NCBI RefSeq assembly: GCF_900089955.1
Contig: NZ_FLQX01000146.1
Location: 62,001 to 126,000, forward strand
Direction of reading: 5' to 3'
Length of the DNA: 64,000 bases
Source: Candidatus Accumulibacter aalborgensis
GTDB lineage: Bacteria; Pseudomonadota; Gammaproteobacteria; Burkholderiales; Rhodocyclaceae
Shown here: one piece after another, positions 26,411 through 36,089 of the stretch
Position numbering within the stretch: position 1 is the stretch's first letter
How the letters are laid out: each line of letters opens with the position of its first letter
Translations under genes and position numbers: made by a program
Notes under the pieces: generated by a model
Databases searched by the model: none
Told to the model about the DNA's origin: nothing
What the model saw: the letters and a program-made list of their open reading frames with translations, nothing else

Positions 26411-27904
26411 TCAGTAGTGGTAGGCCGATTCGCCGTGCGAGGTGATGTCGAGACCTTCGCGTTCTTCTTCTTCCGGCACGCGCAGACCGATGACCATGTC
26501 GACCAGTTTGAAGGCCACCAGGGAAACGACACCTGACCAGATGATCACCGTCCCGACACCCCACAACTGGCTGATGACCTGGGCGGTCATGTCGAAATCG
26601 CCGACCTTGTTGGTCACGTAGTCATAGACGCCGGTACCGCCAAGCGCCGGGTCGACGAAGACACCGGTCAGGATCGCACCGAGAATTCCACCGACGCCAT
26701 GCACCCCGAAAACATCGAGCGAATCGTCGGCACCGATCAGTCGTTTCAGACCATTGACGCCCCACAGACAGATCACGCCGGCCAGCAGGCCGATGGCGAT
26801 GGCGCCCATGACGCCGACGAAACCGGCTGCCGGAGTAATCGCCACCAGGCCTGCGACTGCACCGGAAGCGGCACCGAGCATCGAGGGCTTGCCCTTGATC
26901 ATCCATTCGGCCAGCATCCAAGATAGCGCCGCACAGGCGGTTGCCACCCAGGTATTGACCATCGCCAGCGCCGCTGCACCGCTTGCTTCGAGCGCCGAAC
27001 CGGCGTTGAAACCGAACCAGCCGAACCACAGCAGAGAAGCACCGATCATCGTGAAAGTCAGGCTATGCGGAGCCATCGATTCGCGGCCGTAGCCAATCCG
27101 CTTGCCGATGACCAGCGCGCCGACCAGACCGGCCACGGCGGCGTTGATATGCACGACGGTGCCGCCGGCGAAGTCGAGAGCCCCTTTCTGGAACAGGAAG
27201 CCGCCGGTTTTGGTCGCCGCTTCACCGGCCGCTGCATCGAGATAGGCATCCGGACCCGCCCAGTACCAAACCATGTGCGCCATCGGCAGGTAGGAGAGCG
27301 TAAACCAGATCACCATGAAGATCAGGATGGCGGCAAACTTGGCCCGTTCGGCGAAGGCACCGACGATCAGACCACAGGTAATCGCTGCGAAAGCGCCCTG
27401 GAAAATCACGTAGGCGAACTCGGAGATAACCACCCCCTTGGAGAAGGTCGCGGCGACCGACTCCACGGTGACGCCTTTCAGGAAGACCTTGTCGAGCACG
27501 CCAAAGAAGCCGCCGCCCTCGGTAAACGCGACCGAGTAGCCGTAGACCACCCACAGCACGCTGATCACCGAGAAGGTCACGAAGACCTGCATCAGCACCG
27601 AGAGCATGTTCTTCGTGCGTACCAGACCGCCGTAGAACAGCGCCAGCCCGGGGATAGACATCAGGATGACCAGCGCTGCGCTGACCATCACCCAAGCGTT
27701 GTCGCCCTTGTTGGCCACCAGCGGTGCCGGTGTGGCTGCAGCACCCGGTTCAGCGCTCGCTGTGGAGGCGGCAGCAGGAGTTGCCGCCGGTGCAGCGACC
27801 GCTGTTGTTGTGGCAGGGGCTGCTGCGGGCTTGTCGTCAGCCCATGCCGGAGCGCCGATGCTGATGGCGCCGAGCAGGGCGAGAATGGCGAATGTGCGTC
27901 TCAT
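26411..27904 (-). CDS. amtB: Ammonium transporter AmtB
   Basis: A 497-residue inner-membrane ammonium channel: cleavable signal peptide (MRRTFAILALLGAISIGAPAWA), an Ala/Pro-rich linker of about 50 residues, then eleven expected transmembrane segments with Amt signatures (GLALFYGGLVRTKN; FAFAAIT-type region at GAFAAITCGLIVG; DFAGGTVVHINAAVAGL; GVHGVGGILGAILTGVF). The two pore histidines lie in VVHINA and GVHGVG. ATG 27904 is chosen since the longer frame adds a non-signal-like leader. It follows glnK by ten bases; GlnK blocks the channel when nitrogen is plentiful. Confidence 0.96.
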   Translation of the reverse strand: MRRTFAILALLGAISIGAPAWADDKPAAAPATTTAVAAPAATPAAASTASAEPGAAATPAPLVANKGDNAWVMVSAALVILMSIPGLALFYGGLVRTKNMLSVLMQVFVTFSVISVLWVVYGYSVAFTEGGGFFGVLDKVFLKGVTVESVAATFSKGVVISEFAYVIFQGAFAAITCGLIVGAFAERAKFAAILIFMVIWFTLSYLPMAHMVWYWAGPDAYLDAAAGEAATKTGGFLFQKGALDFAGGTVVHINAAVAGLVGALVIGKRIGYGRESMAPHSLTFTMIGASLLWFGWFGFNAGSALEASGAAALAMVNTWVATACAALSWMLAEWMIKGKPSMLGAASGAVAGLVAITPAAGFVGVMGAIAIGLLAGVICLWGVNGLKRLIGADDSLDVFGVHGVGGILGAILTGVFVDPALGGTGVYDYVTNKVGDFDMTAQVISQLWGVGTVIIWSGVVSLVAFKLVDMVIGLRVPEEEEREGLDITSHGESAYHY

Positions 27905-27914
27905 GGTTTGCTCC

Positions 27915-28334
<420 letters not shown>

Positions 28335-28341
<7 letters not shown>

Positions 28342-28350
28342 TCCGTGCCA
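28335..28350 (-). promoter_or_regulatory. Sigma-54 promoter of glnK-amtB
   Basis: On the minus strand TGGCACGGAAAATGCT matches the sigma-54 consensus TGGCAC-N5-TTGCW: GG and GC are separated by exactly ten bases. The predicted start is near 28324, leaving a leader of about 70 nt. I did not find a clear NtrC site pair upstream by eye. Confidence 0.75.
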
Positions 28351-28531
28351 GGAGGATTTTTTTCTATAAAGCAGTGTGTTGGATCTTGCCAATCCCGTCC
28401 GCGCGGGGAGACTGCACTGCGATAGCGCAGCGACGGGATGCGCCGCACCACATTGGTGCGCAGACTGCCATACGCTGTGCCTGTGCTAAACTGGCCTGAC
28501 CCTGCAAACCCTTGGCCTGACGGAGACTCCC

Positions 28532-28786
28532 ATGCTCGACCCCAGAATCCTTGAAGAACTCGGTGCCCGGCTGAGTGGGCTGATCGCAGCCAGTCCGGCT
28601 GCGGACATCGAAAAGAACGCCCGTGCTCTACTCGGCAGCGTCTTCGCCAAGCTCGATCTGGTGAGTCGTGAAGAGTTCGATATCCAGACGCAGGTACTGC
28701 AGCGCACCCGAGAAAAGCTGAAGGCGCTCGAGGCGCGGCTCGACCGGCTGGAGAATTCGCCGCACGAGCCAGCTCAGCCGGCTTGA
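28532..28786 (+). CDS. ubiK: Ubiquinone biosynthesis accessory factor UbiK
   Basis: An 84-residue protein of the UbiK/YqiC (BMFP) family: MLDPRILEELGARLSGLI, then a basic amphipathic helix and a C-terminal coiled coil (LKALEARLDRLEN). UbiK assists late steps of ubiquinone synthesis together with UbiJ and binds lipid. It stands alone between the divergent glnK operon and an unrelated gene. Confidence 0.88.
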   Translation: MLDPRILEELGARLSGLIAASPAADIEKNARALLGSVFAKLDLVSREEFDIQTQVLQRTREKLKALEARLDRLENSPHEPAQPA

Positions 28787-28966
28787 CCATGGGATAGTTG
28801 GATCGCTGATCGCTGGGGCGCGCCGCGCGTGGTCAGCGGTGAAGTAATCCGTTTCGCCAGTACGGACGCTCCTCTTTCTCATTCGCCGCAGTTAGGGCCA
28901 AGAACTGTCTCCCGATGGTTTTCAAGTTCTTTCGGCCGGCCCTCCTATCCCGCAAATGGTGACGCG

Positions 28967-29569
28967 ATGCGAACAAATTTCGTCCTTGTCGATTTTGAGA
29001 ATGTCCAGCCAAAGGATCTTGGCTTGCTCAAGGACGGACCATTTAAGGTGAAGGCATTTCTTGGACCGAATCAGTCGAAGGTGCCAGTTGCGCTCGCTGC
29101 TGCTCTACAGTCCCTTGGCAGTAATGCCGAATACGTGGTCCTGGAGACAGCAGGGAACAACGCCCTAGACTTCCACATTGCCTACTACATCGGCGTTCTT
29201 TCGTCCGAAGACCCGACTGCCTACTTTCACATCATCTCCAAAGACTCGGGCTTCGACCCCTTGATAAAGCATCTCAAGGGAAAGAAAGTCTTTGCTCAGC
29301 GGTCCACATGTATCGCGGACATCCCTTATTTCAAGCCTGCTCTTTCGGGCACGTCAGAGACTCAGGTTGAAGTCGCCGTCGTAGACCTCATACGCCGCAA
29401 AGCATCAAGGCCCCGGACACAAAAGACCCTTCTGAGTACGCTGCACGCGCTATTTAAGAAGGAGCTTTCCGAACAGCAGCTCACCCAGTTAGTCGCCTCG
29501 TTGTGCAGCCGCGGTGTTGTGAAGGTCGAGGGCACCAAAGTGTCATATGCATTGCCCGTTGAGCCCTAA
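28967..29569 (+). CDS. PIN-like domain protein, possibly a nuclease, compositionally foreign
   Basis: A 200-residue protein starting at ATG 28967. The first about 130 residues carry the acidic constellation of NYN/PIN-like RNases: FVLVDFENVQP at the N-terminus, ETAGNNALDFHIAYYIG in the middle and HIISKDSGFDPLIKHLKGK. The C-terminal part (TLLSTLHALFKKELSEQQL) looks like a small helical nucleic-acid-binding or oligomerisation domain. Composition is close to 50% GC with many A/T third positions, unlike both neighbours, which suggests acquisition by transfer. It is followed by a REP-type inverted repeat. Nuclease activity and target are inference. Confidence 0.72.
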   Translation: MRTNFVLVDFENVQPKDLGLLKDGPFKVKAFLGPNQSKVPVALAAALQSLGSNAEYVVLETAGNNALDFHIAYYIGVLSSEDPTAYFHIISKDSGFDPLIKHLKGKKVFAQRSTCIADIPYFKPALSGTSETQVEVAVVDLIRRKASRPRTQKTLLSTLHALFKKELSEQQLTQLVASLCSRGVVKVEGTKVSYALPVEP

Positions 29570-29614
29570 CTTGCCCGCTGAGCGTCAGCCTTGTGAATCG
29601 GACTCGTTCCGCTG

Positions 29615-29695
29615 TAGCTTGTTGGGGTGAGGCACGAACCCCAACATTTGAAGGGCGGGAATTACGTTGGGGTTCCTGCGTCACCCCGACCTACG
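29615..29695. repeat. REP-like inverted repeat pair
   Basis: Two near-identical 25-bp arms in opposite orientation, 29621-29645 and 29666-29690, separated by 20 bases; each contains GTTGGGGT and CACCCC with small internal differences, and the pairing extends outward (GTAG/CTAC). This is the layout of a bacterial interspersed REP element. Confidence 0.7.
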
Positions 29696-29810
29696 GAACT
29701 GTCGGCAGTCGATGGCCTAGAGTCAGTCAGTGAAGTATGTCTCCGGGAACTTCAGGCAGCCCCTTTTTCGCCCGGATTGTTTAGACTGCGGGTTTCCCGA
29801 AGCCATCGCC

Positions 29811-31310
29811 ATGCCGCTCGCCATCGTCCACAGTCGTGGTCTCGACGGACTCTCCGCCCCGGAAGTCGCTGTCGAGGTGCACCTGGCCGGCGGCTTGCCG
29901 AGCGTCACGCTGGTTGGGCTGCCCGAGATCGAAGTCAAGGAAGCTCGTGATCGGGTCAGGGCTGCTTTGCAGAACTCGGGTTTCGATTTTCCGAGCAAGC
30001 GCATCACGGTGAACCTCGCGCCGGCCGATCTGCCGAAGGAATCCGGCCGCTTCGATTTGCCGATCGCACTCGGCATCCTCGCCGCCTCGGGTCAGATCCC
30101 CAGACAGGCCCTGGCCGACCATGAGTTTGCCGGCGAGCTGTCGCTGTCGGGCGAATTGCGGCCGATCCGCGGCGCGCTGGCCATGGTCCTCGCCGCCGGC
30201 GGCTGCGGGCGCAGCTTTGTCCTGCCGGCCAGCAGCGCACGCGAGGCCGCTCTGGCCAGCACGGTGCGCGTACTCACCGCCGACACCCTGCTCGAAGTCT
30301 GTGCCCACCTGACCGGGCAGGGCATGCTGACCGAGTGCCTTGCCGTCGATGAGGCCTGCGACGACAGCAGCGACTATGCCGACCTCGCCGACGTTCGCGG
30401 CCAGGCGTACGCCAAGCGCGCGCTGGAAATCGCCGCCGCAGGGGCGCATTCGATCCTCCTTGCCGGTCCACCGGGGACCGGCAAGTCGATGCTCGCCAGT
30501 CGCCTGCCGGGCCTGCTGCCGCCCATGACACTGGACGCTGCTCTCGAATCGGCGGCCGTCCTTTCTCTGGCCGGACAGTTCCGTCCCGAGCGTTTCCGCT
30601 GCCACCCCTATCGGGCACCGCACCATACCGCCTCCGCAGCGGCACTGGTGGGCGGCGGCAGCGTACCCCATCCGGGTGAAATCTCGCTGGCCCACGAGGG
30701 TGTACTGTTCCTCGATGAGATCACTGAGTTCGATCGCCGGGTACTGGAAGCGCTGCGCGAGCCGCTCGACGCGGGGCGGATACACATCTCGCGGGCCGCG
30801 CGGCAGGCCGAGTTTCCAGCCCGGTTCCAACTCGTCGCGGCAATGAACCCCTGTCCCTGCGGCTATCACGGCGACTCGCGCGGCCGATGCCGGTGCACGC
30901 CGGACCAGGTTCTGCGTTATCGCAGCAAGCTATCGGGCCCTCTGCTCGACCGTATCGATCTGCAGATCGAAGTCCCTGCCTTGCCTGCCGAAGTGCTGCA
31001 ACAGGCGCCTGGCGGCGAACCGTCGGCGAAGGTTCGCGCGCGTGTCGCCGCGGCGCGCGAGAGGCAGATGACCCGGCAGGGAAAAGCCAACGCTCGTCTG
31101 ACGGTGAAGGAAATCGACCAGTACTGCCATCCTGAAGCGGCGGCGGCTGCCCTGCTCAAGCACGCGATCAGCCGCTTCGAATTGTCGGCGCGCGCCTTCC
31201 ACCGCTTGCTCAAAGTGGCGCGAACGATTGCCGACATGGCCGCCTGCCAGACCATCGACGCGCAGCATGTGGCCGAAGCCGTGCAGTACCGCCGCTTTAC
31301 GAAGGATTGA
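29811..31310 (+). CDS. comM: YifB/ComM family Mg-chelatase-like AAA+ helicase
   Basis: A 499-residue AAA+ protein of the ComM family, a branch-migration helicase assisting integration of incoming DNA during natural transformation. The N-terminal Lon-like domain (IVHSRGLDGLSAPEVAVEVHL; LPKESGRFDLPIALGIL), Walker A LAGPPGTGKSML, Walker B VLFLDEITEF, and MAAMNPCPCGYHGD-type zinc/chelatase motif are all visible. ATG 29811 is preferred over the in-frame start at 29730 because family homology begins there. It is followed closely by a drug-efflux gene (one base gap). Confidence 0.94.
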   Translation: MPLAIVHSRGLDGLSAPEVAVEVHLAGGLPSVTLVGLPEIEVKEARDRVRAALQNSGFDFPSKRITVNLAPADLPKESGRFDLPIALGILAASGQIPRQALADHEFAGELSLSGELRPIRGALAMVLAAGGCGRSFVLPASSAREAALASTVRVLTADTLLEVCAHLTGQGMLTECLAVDEACDDSSDYADLADVRGQAYAKRALEIAAAGAHSILLAGPPGTGKSMLASRLPGLLPPMTLDAALESAAVLSLAGQFRPERFRCHPYRAPHHTASAAALVGGGSVPHPGEISLAHEGVLFLDEITEFDRRVLEALREPLDAGRIHISRAARQAEFPARFQLVAAMNPCPCGYHGDSRGRCRCTPDQVLRYRSKLSGPLLDRIDLQIEVPALPAEVLQQAPGGEPSAKVRARVAAARERQMTRQGKANARLTVKEIDQYCHPEAAAAALLKHAISRFELSARAFHRLLKVARTIADMAACQTIDAQHVAEAVQYRRFTKD

Positions 31311-31311
31311 T

Positions 31312-32544
31312 GTGCCTGATTCGAGAATGACGCCGGCGCCGCGCGGCATTGCCCTGGTGCTGGCAGCGCTGGCAGCGCTCGGCCCCTTCTCGATCGACAC
31401 CTACCTGCCGTCGTTTCACGACATCGGCGCGTCGCTGCAGGCCAGTCCCCTGCAAGTCCAGCAGACGCTGACCGCCTACCTGCTGCCTTTTTCGCTGATG
31501 ACCCTGTGGCATGGCGCGATCTCGGATGCGCTCGGGCGTCGACGGGTGATCCTGGTAACCGTCGCGCTTTTTGCCTTGGCTTCGGCCGGTTGTATGCTGG
31601 CGACGCGCATCGAACACCTCTGGCTGCTGCGCGGCTTGCAGGGAATGACCGGCGGTGCGGGCATCGTCATCGGCCGGGCCATCGTCCGTGACCTGTACGA
31701 TGGCCCGCAAGCGCAGCGCCTGATCTCGCAAATCACCATGATGTTCGCCCTCGCGCCGGCGGTGGCTCCGGTACTTGGCGGCTGGCTGCAATTGTGGTTC
31801 GGCTGGCGTTCGGTGTTTGCCTTCCTGGTGCTGATGAGCGTCGCCCTGTGGCTGGCGTGCTGGTATCTGTTGCCGGAAACCCTGCCTCAAGGGCAGCGTC
31901 AGTCGCTGCACGCCGGCTATCTGGCACGCAGCTACTGGAGGGTGCTGACTTCGCCCGCCTTCTTGTTGATCTGTGGCGCACTGGCGCTCAATTTCGCCGC
32001 CTTCTTCATCTACGTGCTGTCGGCGCCAGTCTTCTTGATGCGCCATCTGGGGGTGTCGGAAACCGGTTTTCTCTGGTTGTTCGGCCCGGCGATGAGCGGG
32101 CTGGTGATCGGCGCCTGGCTGTCCGGTCGTCTGGCGGGCAAGCTCTCGCTGGCGCGAACGATCACCGTCGCTTACCTGATCATGGCTACCGCCGCAGCGG
32201 TCAACATCGGTCTGAATGTGGCCCTGCCGCCGGCCCTGCCGTGGAGTGTGATACCGATCTTCGGCTTCACGCTCGGCATGTCGCTGGCCATGCCGTGCCT
32301 GACGCTGCAGGCGCTGGACCTGTTCCCCGAACAGCGCGGTCTGGCGGCTTCATGCCAGACTTTTCTGCAAGCCGGTTTCAACTCGCTCGCTGCCGGCCTG
32401 ATTGCCCCCGCCCTCTGGGGATCGACGCTGAGTCTGGCGCTCGGCATGGGCGGCCTGCTGCTCCTCGGCGCTTTCGCCACCCTGATCCATCAACGGCGAA
32501 GTGTCTTCTCAATCGCCTCTTCCACCTGCCGAAAGTCTCCCTGA
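31312..32544 (+). CDS. Bcr/CflA-family multidrug efflux transporter (MFS)
   Basis: A 410-residue inner-membrane major facilitator with twelve expected helices. It has the Bcr/CflA N-terminus (LGPFSIDTYLPSFHDIGASL), the loop 2-3 motif GAISDALGRRRVILV, and GRAIVRDLYDG. GTG 31312 is proposed because AAGGA lies five bases ahead; ATG 31327 lacks such a site. Substrates cannot be inferred. The next gene begins four bases past its stop. Confidence 0.88.
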   Translation: MPDSRMTPAPRGIALVLAALAALGPFSIDTYLPSFHDIGASLQASPLQVQQTLTAYLLPFSLMTLWHGAISDALGRRRVILVTVALFALASAGCMLATRIEHLWLLRGLQGMTGGAGIVIGRAIVRDLYDGPQAQRLISQITMMFALAPAVAPVLGGWLQLWFGWRSVFAFLVLMSVALWLACWYLLPETLPQGQRQSLHAGYLARSYWRVLTSPAFLLICGALALNFAAFFIYVLSAPVFLMRHLGVSETGFLWLFGPAMSGLVIGAWLSGRLAGKLSLARTITVAYLIMATAAAVNIGLNVALPPALPWSVIPIFGFTLGMSLAMPCLTLQALDLFPEQRGLAASCQTFLQAGFNSLAAGLIAPALWGSTLSLALGMGGLLLLGAFATLIHQRRSVFSIASSTCRKSP

Positions 32545-32548
32545 AAAC

Positions 32549-33178
32549 ATGACCACACTACCCTCGACCCATCACTTTGACTCCCGCGCGACAACCTGGG
32601 ACGCCGATCCAGACAAGCATTCCCGAGCCCTGGCGGTAGCCGAAGGCATCCGAAGCCAGGTGCCTCTGTCGCCCGCCATGCACGCGCTCGAATATGGCTG
32701 TGGAACCGGCTTGCTGAGCTTCGCCCTGCAGCCCGATCTCGAGCACATTTCGCTGGCCGATAGCTCGCCAGGAATGCTGGCGGTGCTGAACGAAAAGATC
32801 ACTGCCAACGGCATCACGAACATGTGGCCCCGGCAACTGGATCTGGTCACCGACCCACTTCCGCAGGAAAGTTACGACCTGATCTACAGCTTGATGACGC
32901 TCCATCACGTCAGCGACACCAGCGGCATGCTCAAGAATCTCCATGCGCTGCTGGCATCCCCGGGTTACCTCTGCGTTGCCGATCTCGATGCCGAAGACGG
33001 ATCCTTTCACGGCCCGGGATTTGAGGGTCACCATGGCTTTGACCGCGACGCCCTCGGGGCCACCGCCGAATCCGCCGGCTTCCAGGACATACGTTTCACG
33101 ACCGTATTCAGAATGACCAAGGGTGATGGTCCGAATCCGACCGTATACCCGGTCTTCCTGATGGTTGCCCGGAAGTGA
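32549..33178 (+). CDS. Class I SAM-dependent methyltransferase
   Basis: A 209-residue Rossmann-type methyltransferase starting at ATG 32549. Motif I is ALEYGCGTGLLSFAL, motif II ISLADSSPGML, and motif IV region YDLIYSLMTLHHVSD. The substrate is unknown; the sequence belongs to the general UbiE/Methyltransf_11 type. It is probably cotranscribed with the upstream exporter gene, from which it is four bases away. Confidence 0.85.
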   Translation: MTTLPSTHHFDSRATTWDADPDKHSRALAVAEGIRSQVPLSPAMHALEYGCGTGLLSFALQPDLEHISLADSSPGMLAVLNEKITANGITNMWPRQLDLVTDPLPQESYDLIYSLMTLHHVSDTSGMLKNLHALLASPGYLCVADLDAEDGSFHGPGFEGHHGFDRDALGATAESAGFQDIRFTTVFRMTKGDGPNPTVYPVFLMVARK

Positions 33179-33361
33179 CGAGCGACCTCGGTGCCGTCCT
33201 GACCGCGCTGTTCTTTCAAGGACCGATGCATGCCGAATCCGCTGCGCTGGCGCTGCGGGCTGTTGGGCTTTCATGCGCGAGGTCACCGATGTTCGTTCGG
33301 GAGCTCACGAAGCTCCCGCGCCGAGCGTAGAATCGTGTGGGTCAATTCAAGGGAGGTCGCC

Positions 33362-33655
33362 ATGCATGTCACGCTCGTCCATGTTCGCGTCAGACCTGAG
33401 GATGTCGATGCCTTCATCCTTGCAACGCGGGCGAATCACGAGGCGTCGATCAGCGAGCCGGGCAACCGCCGCTTCGATGTCCTTCAGGCGCCCGACGACC
33501 CGGCGCGCTTCATTCTCTACGAGGCCTACGCGTCGGCCGCCGACGCCGCAGCGCACAAGGAAACCGCGCACTATCTCGCCTGGCGCGAGGCCGTCGCCGG
33601 CATGATGGCCGAGCCGCGCCGCGGCGAGCCGATGAACGGACTCCTGCCCGCATGA
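33362..33655 (+). CDS. Antibiotic-biosynthesis-monooxygenase (ABM) domain protein
   Basis: A 97-residue ferredoxin-like ABM domain protein, start ATG 33362 behind GGGAGG. Conserved features are VRVRPEDVDAFILAT, NHEASISEPGNRRFDVLQ and FILYEAYASAADAAAHKETAHY, as in LsrG/YgiN-type small oxygenases and isomerases. It overlaps the iron alcohol dehydrogenase by ATGA, so the two proteins are translationally coupled and probably act on the same metabolite. Confidence 0.85.
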   Translation: MHVTLVHVRVRPEDVDAFILATRANHEASISEPGNRRFDVLQAPDDPARFILYEAYASAADAAAHKETAHYLAWREAVAGMMAEPRRGEPMNGLLPA

Positions 33656-34842
33656 GCCACCATTTTTCCCCCTTCTCGATCGCCCGCCTGCCGCGCATCG
33701 AGTTCGGCAGCGGCAGCCTGGGAAAGGTGCCCGGCATTGCTGCCGGCTACGGCCGGCATCTGCTGGTCGTCACCGGCGCGCGTTCGTTTGCCGAATCGGC
33801 AGCCGGGACGCGGCTTTTTGCCAATCTTGGCGCGCACAAGCTGTCGTGGGACCACGTCAGCGTCTCCGGCGAGCCGTCGCCGGAGTTCGTCGATGCCACC
33901 GTTGCCGCCTTGCGTGGCACGCGAGTCGAGGCAGTTGTCGGCATCGGCGGTGGCAGCGCGCTCGACGCGGCCAAAGCGATCGCCGGTCTGCTCCGGCCCG
34001 GCAATTCGGTGATCGAGCACCTCGAGGGCGTCGGCCCGGAGCTGCCCTACAGCGGACCGGCGACGCCGTTCATCGCTGTGCCGACCACCGCTGGCACCGG
34101 CTCGGAGGCGACGAAGAACGCGGTGCTGTCGGTCCCCGGGGGCTTCAAGAAGTCGTTCCGCGACGACAGGCTGGTCGCCGAATGGGCAATAGTCGACCCG
34201 GATCTGCTTGCCACCTGTACGCCGGCGCTGATCGCTGCCAACGGACTCGATGCGTTTACGCAACTCCTCGAATCCTTCGTCTCGACGCGTGCCAACCCGC
34301 TGACCGATTCGCTCGCCCGCTCAGGGATCATGGCCGCGCGCGCTGCGCTGCCCACTCTCCACCGCCAGCAGTCGGCCGCAGCGCGCGCTCAGATGGCCTA
34401 CGCTTCGCTGCTGTCGGGCATCTGCCTGGCACAGGCGGGGCTCGGTTCGGTGCATGGTCTGGCCTCGCCGCTCGGCGCCTTCTTCCCGATTCCGCATGGT
34501 GTCGTCTGTGGAACGTTGGTGGCCAGCGCCACGGCAACGAACATCGCCGCGCTCGAAGCGCGCGACCCGGACAACCCGGCCCTGCCGAAATACGCCGAGA
34601 TCGGCCGCCGCTTCGCCATGCAGAAGGGACTCAACGGCGCCGACGCGCGCCGCTTGCTCATCGAATCACTGCGCATCTGGGAAGGAAAAGGTGAACTCGA
34701 CCTGCCGCGACTGGCGGCCTACGGCATCGGCGATGGCGATCTGGCGCGCATCGTCTGCGCCAGCCGCGGCGGGAGCATGAAGACCAATCCGATCGTGCTC
34801 AGCGACACCGAGCTGACCCATATCCTCGCCTCGCGGATGTGA
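33652..34842 (+). CDS. Iron-containing alcohol dehydrogenase
   Basis: A 396-residue group III alcohol dehydrogenase. The NAD-binding loop is GIGGGSALDAAKAIAGLL, followed by FIAVPTTAGTGSEATKNAVL, and metal ligands lie in AANGLDAFTQLLE, GSVHGLASPLGAFFPIPHG. It interconverts an alcohol and aldehyde using NAD(P) and Fe/Zn in the cytoplasm. The substrate is unknown. Overlap with the ABM gene suggests a two-enzyme unit. Confidence 0.92.
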   Translation: MSHHFSPFSIARLPRIEFGSGSLGKVPGIAAGYGRHLLVVTGARSFAESAAGTRLFANLGAHKLSWDHVSVSGEPSPEFVDATVAALRGTRVEAVVGIGGGSALDAAKAIAGLLRPGNSVIEHLEGVGPELPYSGPATPFIAVPTTAGTGSEATKNAVLSVPGGFKKSFRDDRLVAEWAIVDPDLLATCTPALIAANGLDAFTQLLESFVSTRANPLTDSLARSGIMAARAALPTLHRQQSAAARAQMAYASLLSGICLAQAGLGSVHGLASPLGAFFPIPHGVVCGTLVASATATNIAALEARDPDNPALPKYAEIGRRFAMQKGLNGADARRLLIESLRIWEGKGELDLPRLAAYGIGDGDLARIVCASRGGSMKTNPIVLSDTELTHILASRM

Positions 34843-34849
34843 AACCGGA

Positions 34850-35840
34850 ATGGCGTGGGGTTCCACGGTCAGCCCGCTGGATGTCACCGATGTCTTCCAG
34901 GAGCAGGTCATTTCGGACGCAGGTTCGCCGGGTGGCCTGAGCACGGTTTACAAGGTTTACAAGGGTGCGCCGGAACACGTGATCGCGATACCCGAGGCGT
35001 ACCTGGTCAACGTCATTGGCGATGGCGTGTCCGACAACCTCGTTTCTCCTCCGGACGGGTCGGTTCCCTCCGCCACACTCATCGTGCCGCGGCGGAACAA
35101 CGGACCGATCGTGCAGATCGACCTCGCCGCCGGCCAGGCAATCAGCGTGCAGTACACCGGTTTCAGCGGCACACGCGAAATGGATACCTTCTGGACCTGG
35201 AATCGTGCGCGCAACCTTGACGACTTCAGGCGCGGCCTGCAGTGCTTCGACTCGGGGACGCAGAACTTCGCCTACGCCGATATTCAGGGCAACATCGCAT
35301 ACTTCGCCGCTTCGGAGGTCCCACTGCGAGAGGATTTGCAGGCTGGGACGGTCGTCGGCCTGCCGCCATGGTTCATCCGCAACGGCAGTGGCGGCAACGA
35401 GTGGCTACCGCGGCCGCCACAGGCGGATCAGGCGATTCCGTACCAGATCCTGCCGATGGACGAAATGCCGCATCTGATCAACCCGCCGGCCGGGTGGTTC
35501 GTGAACGCCAATAACGACCCGGCGGGGACGGTGCTGGACAACAATCCGCTGAACCAGCTCCGCCCAGGAGGCGGCCTCTACTATCTGAACGCGGGCTACG
35601 ACGCGGGCTTTCGCGCCGGCCGCATTACCGAACTTATCCAGAGCAAGCCCGGTCCTCGTCGCGGCAACGCTCTACAGCGTGTGGCGCGGTCAATTCATCC
35701 GCAACAGCATCGACGCCACGCTCGACAGCGTGCCGCTGCCGCCCGGGATGACGCTGCCGGGTTTCCCGGCCGACGGCGGCTTCGAGGTGGTCGACGCGTC
35801 CACACACCACGCGCGAGCTCAGAGCGCCTACGAGCCTTGA
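34850..35840 (+). pseudogene. Penicillin acylase-family amidase, pseudogene (truncated and frameshifted)
   Basis: An internal piece of an N-terminal-nucleophile penicillin acylase. From 34850 to about 35645 one frame shows family text (FAYADIQGNIAYFAASEVPL; HLINPPAGWFVNANNDPAG). It then becomes Arg-rich, while a second frame continues with LYSVWRGQFIRNSIDATLD and ends at TGA 35840. The alpha subunit, signal peptide and nucleophile serine region are missing at the 5' end, and much of the C-terminus is gone. The remnant starts eight bases past the alcohol dehydrogenase stop, implying a deletion fused them. Confidence 0.8.
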
Positions 35841-35942
35841 TCACATCAAGGATCAGCGCATGATTCCTGCCCAGCGCTTGAGAGGCCGCCTGGTTGCTGA
35901 AGAGCGTATCGTCGGGCTTGGTCGGCGACCAGTGAGCCTAAA

Positions 35943-36059
35943 GTGGACCCCTTAAGGGTCGCCGACGATTTCCTGACCTTTGACGAAAAACTGGACAAAC
36001 TGCTCGACTGGAAACGCGCACTCTTCGCTGACATGGTCAATGGCTCTGGCTGGGCCTGA
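35943..36059 (+). other. Short ORF fragment of unknown origin
   Basis: A 38-codon frame from GTG 35943 reads plausibly as protein (VADDFLTFDEKLDKLLDWKR) between two pseudogenes. It has no clear start signal and matches no family I recognise. It may be the last piece of another lost gene. Confidence 0.3.
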
Positions 36060-36089
36060 GGTAAGATGACCCATCCGACGGAGACCTCG

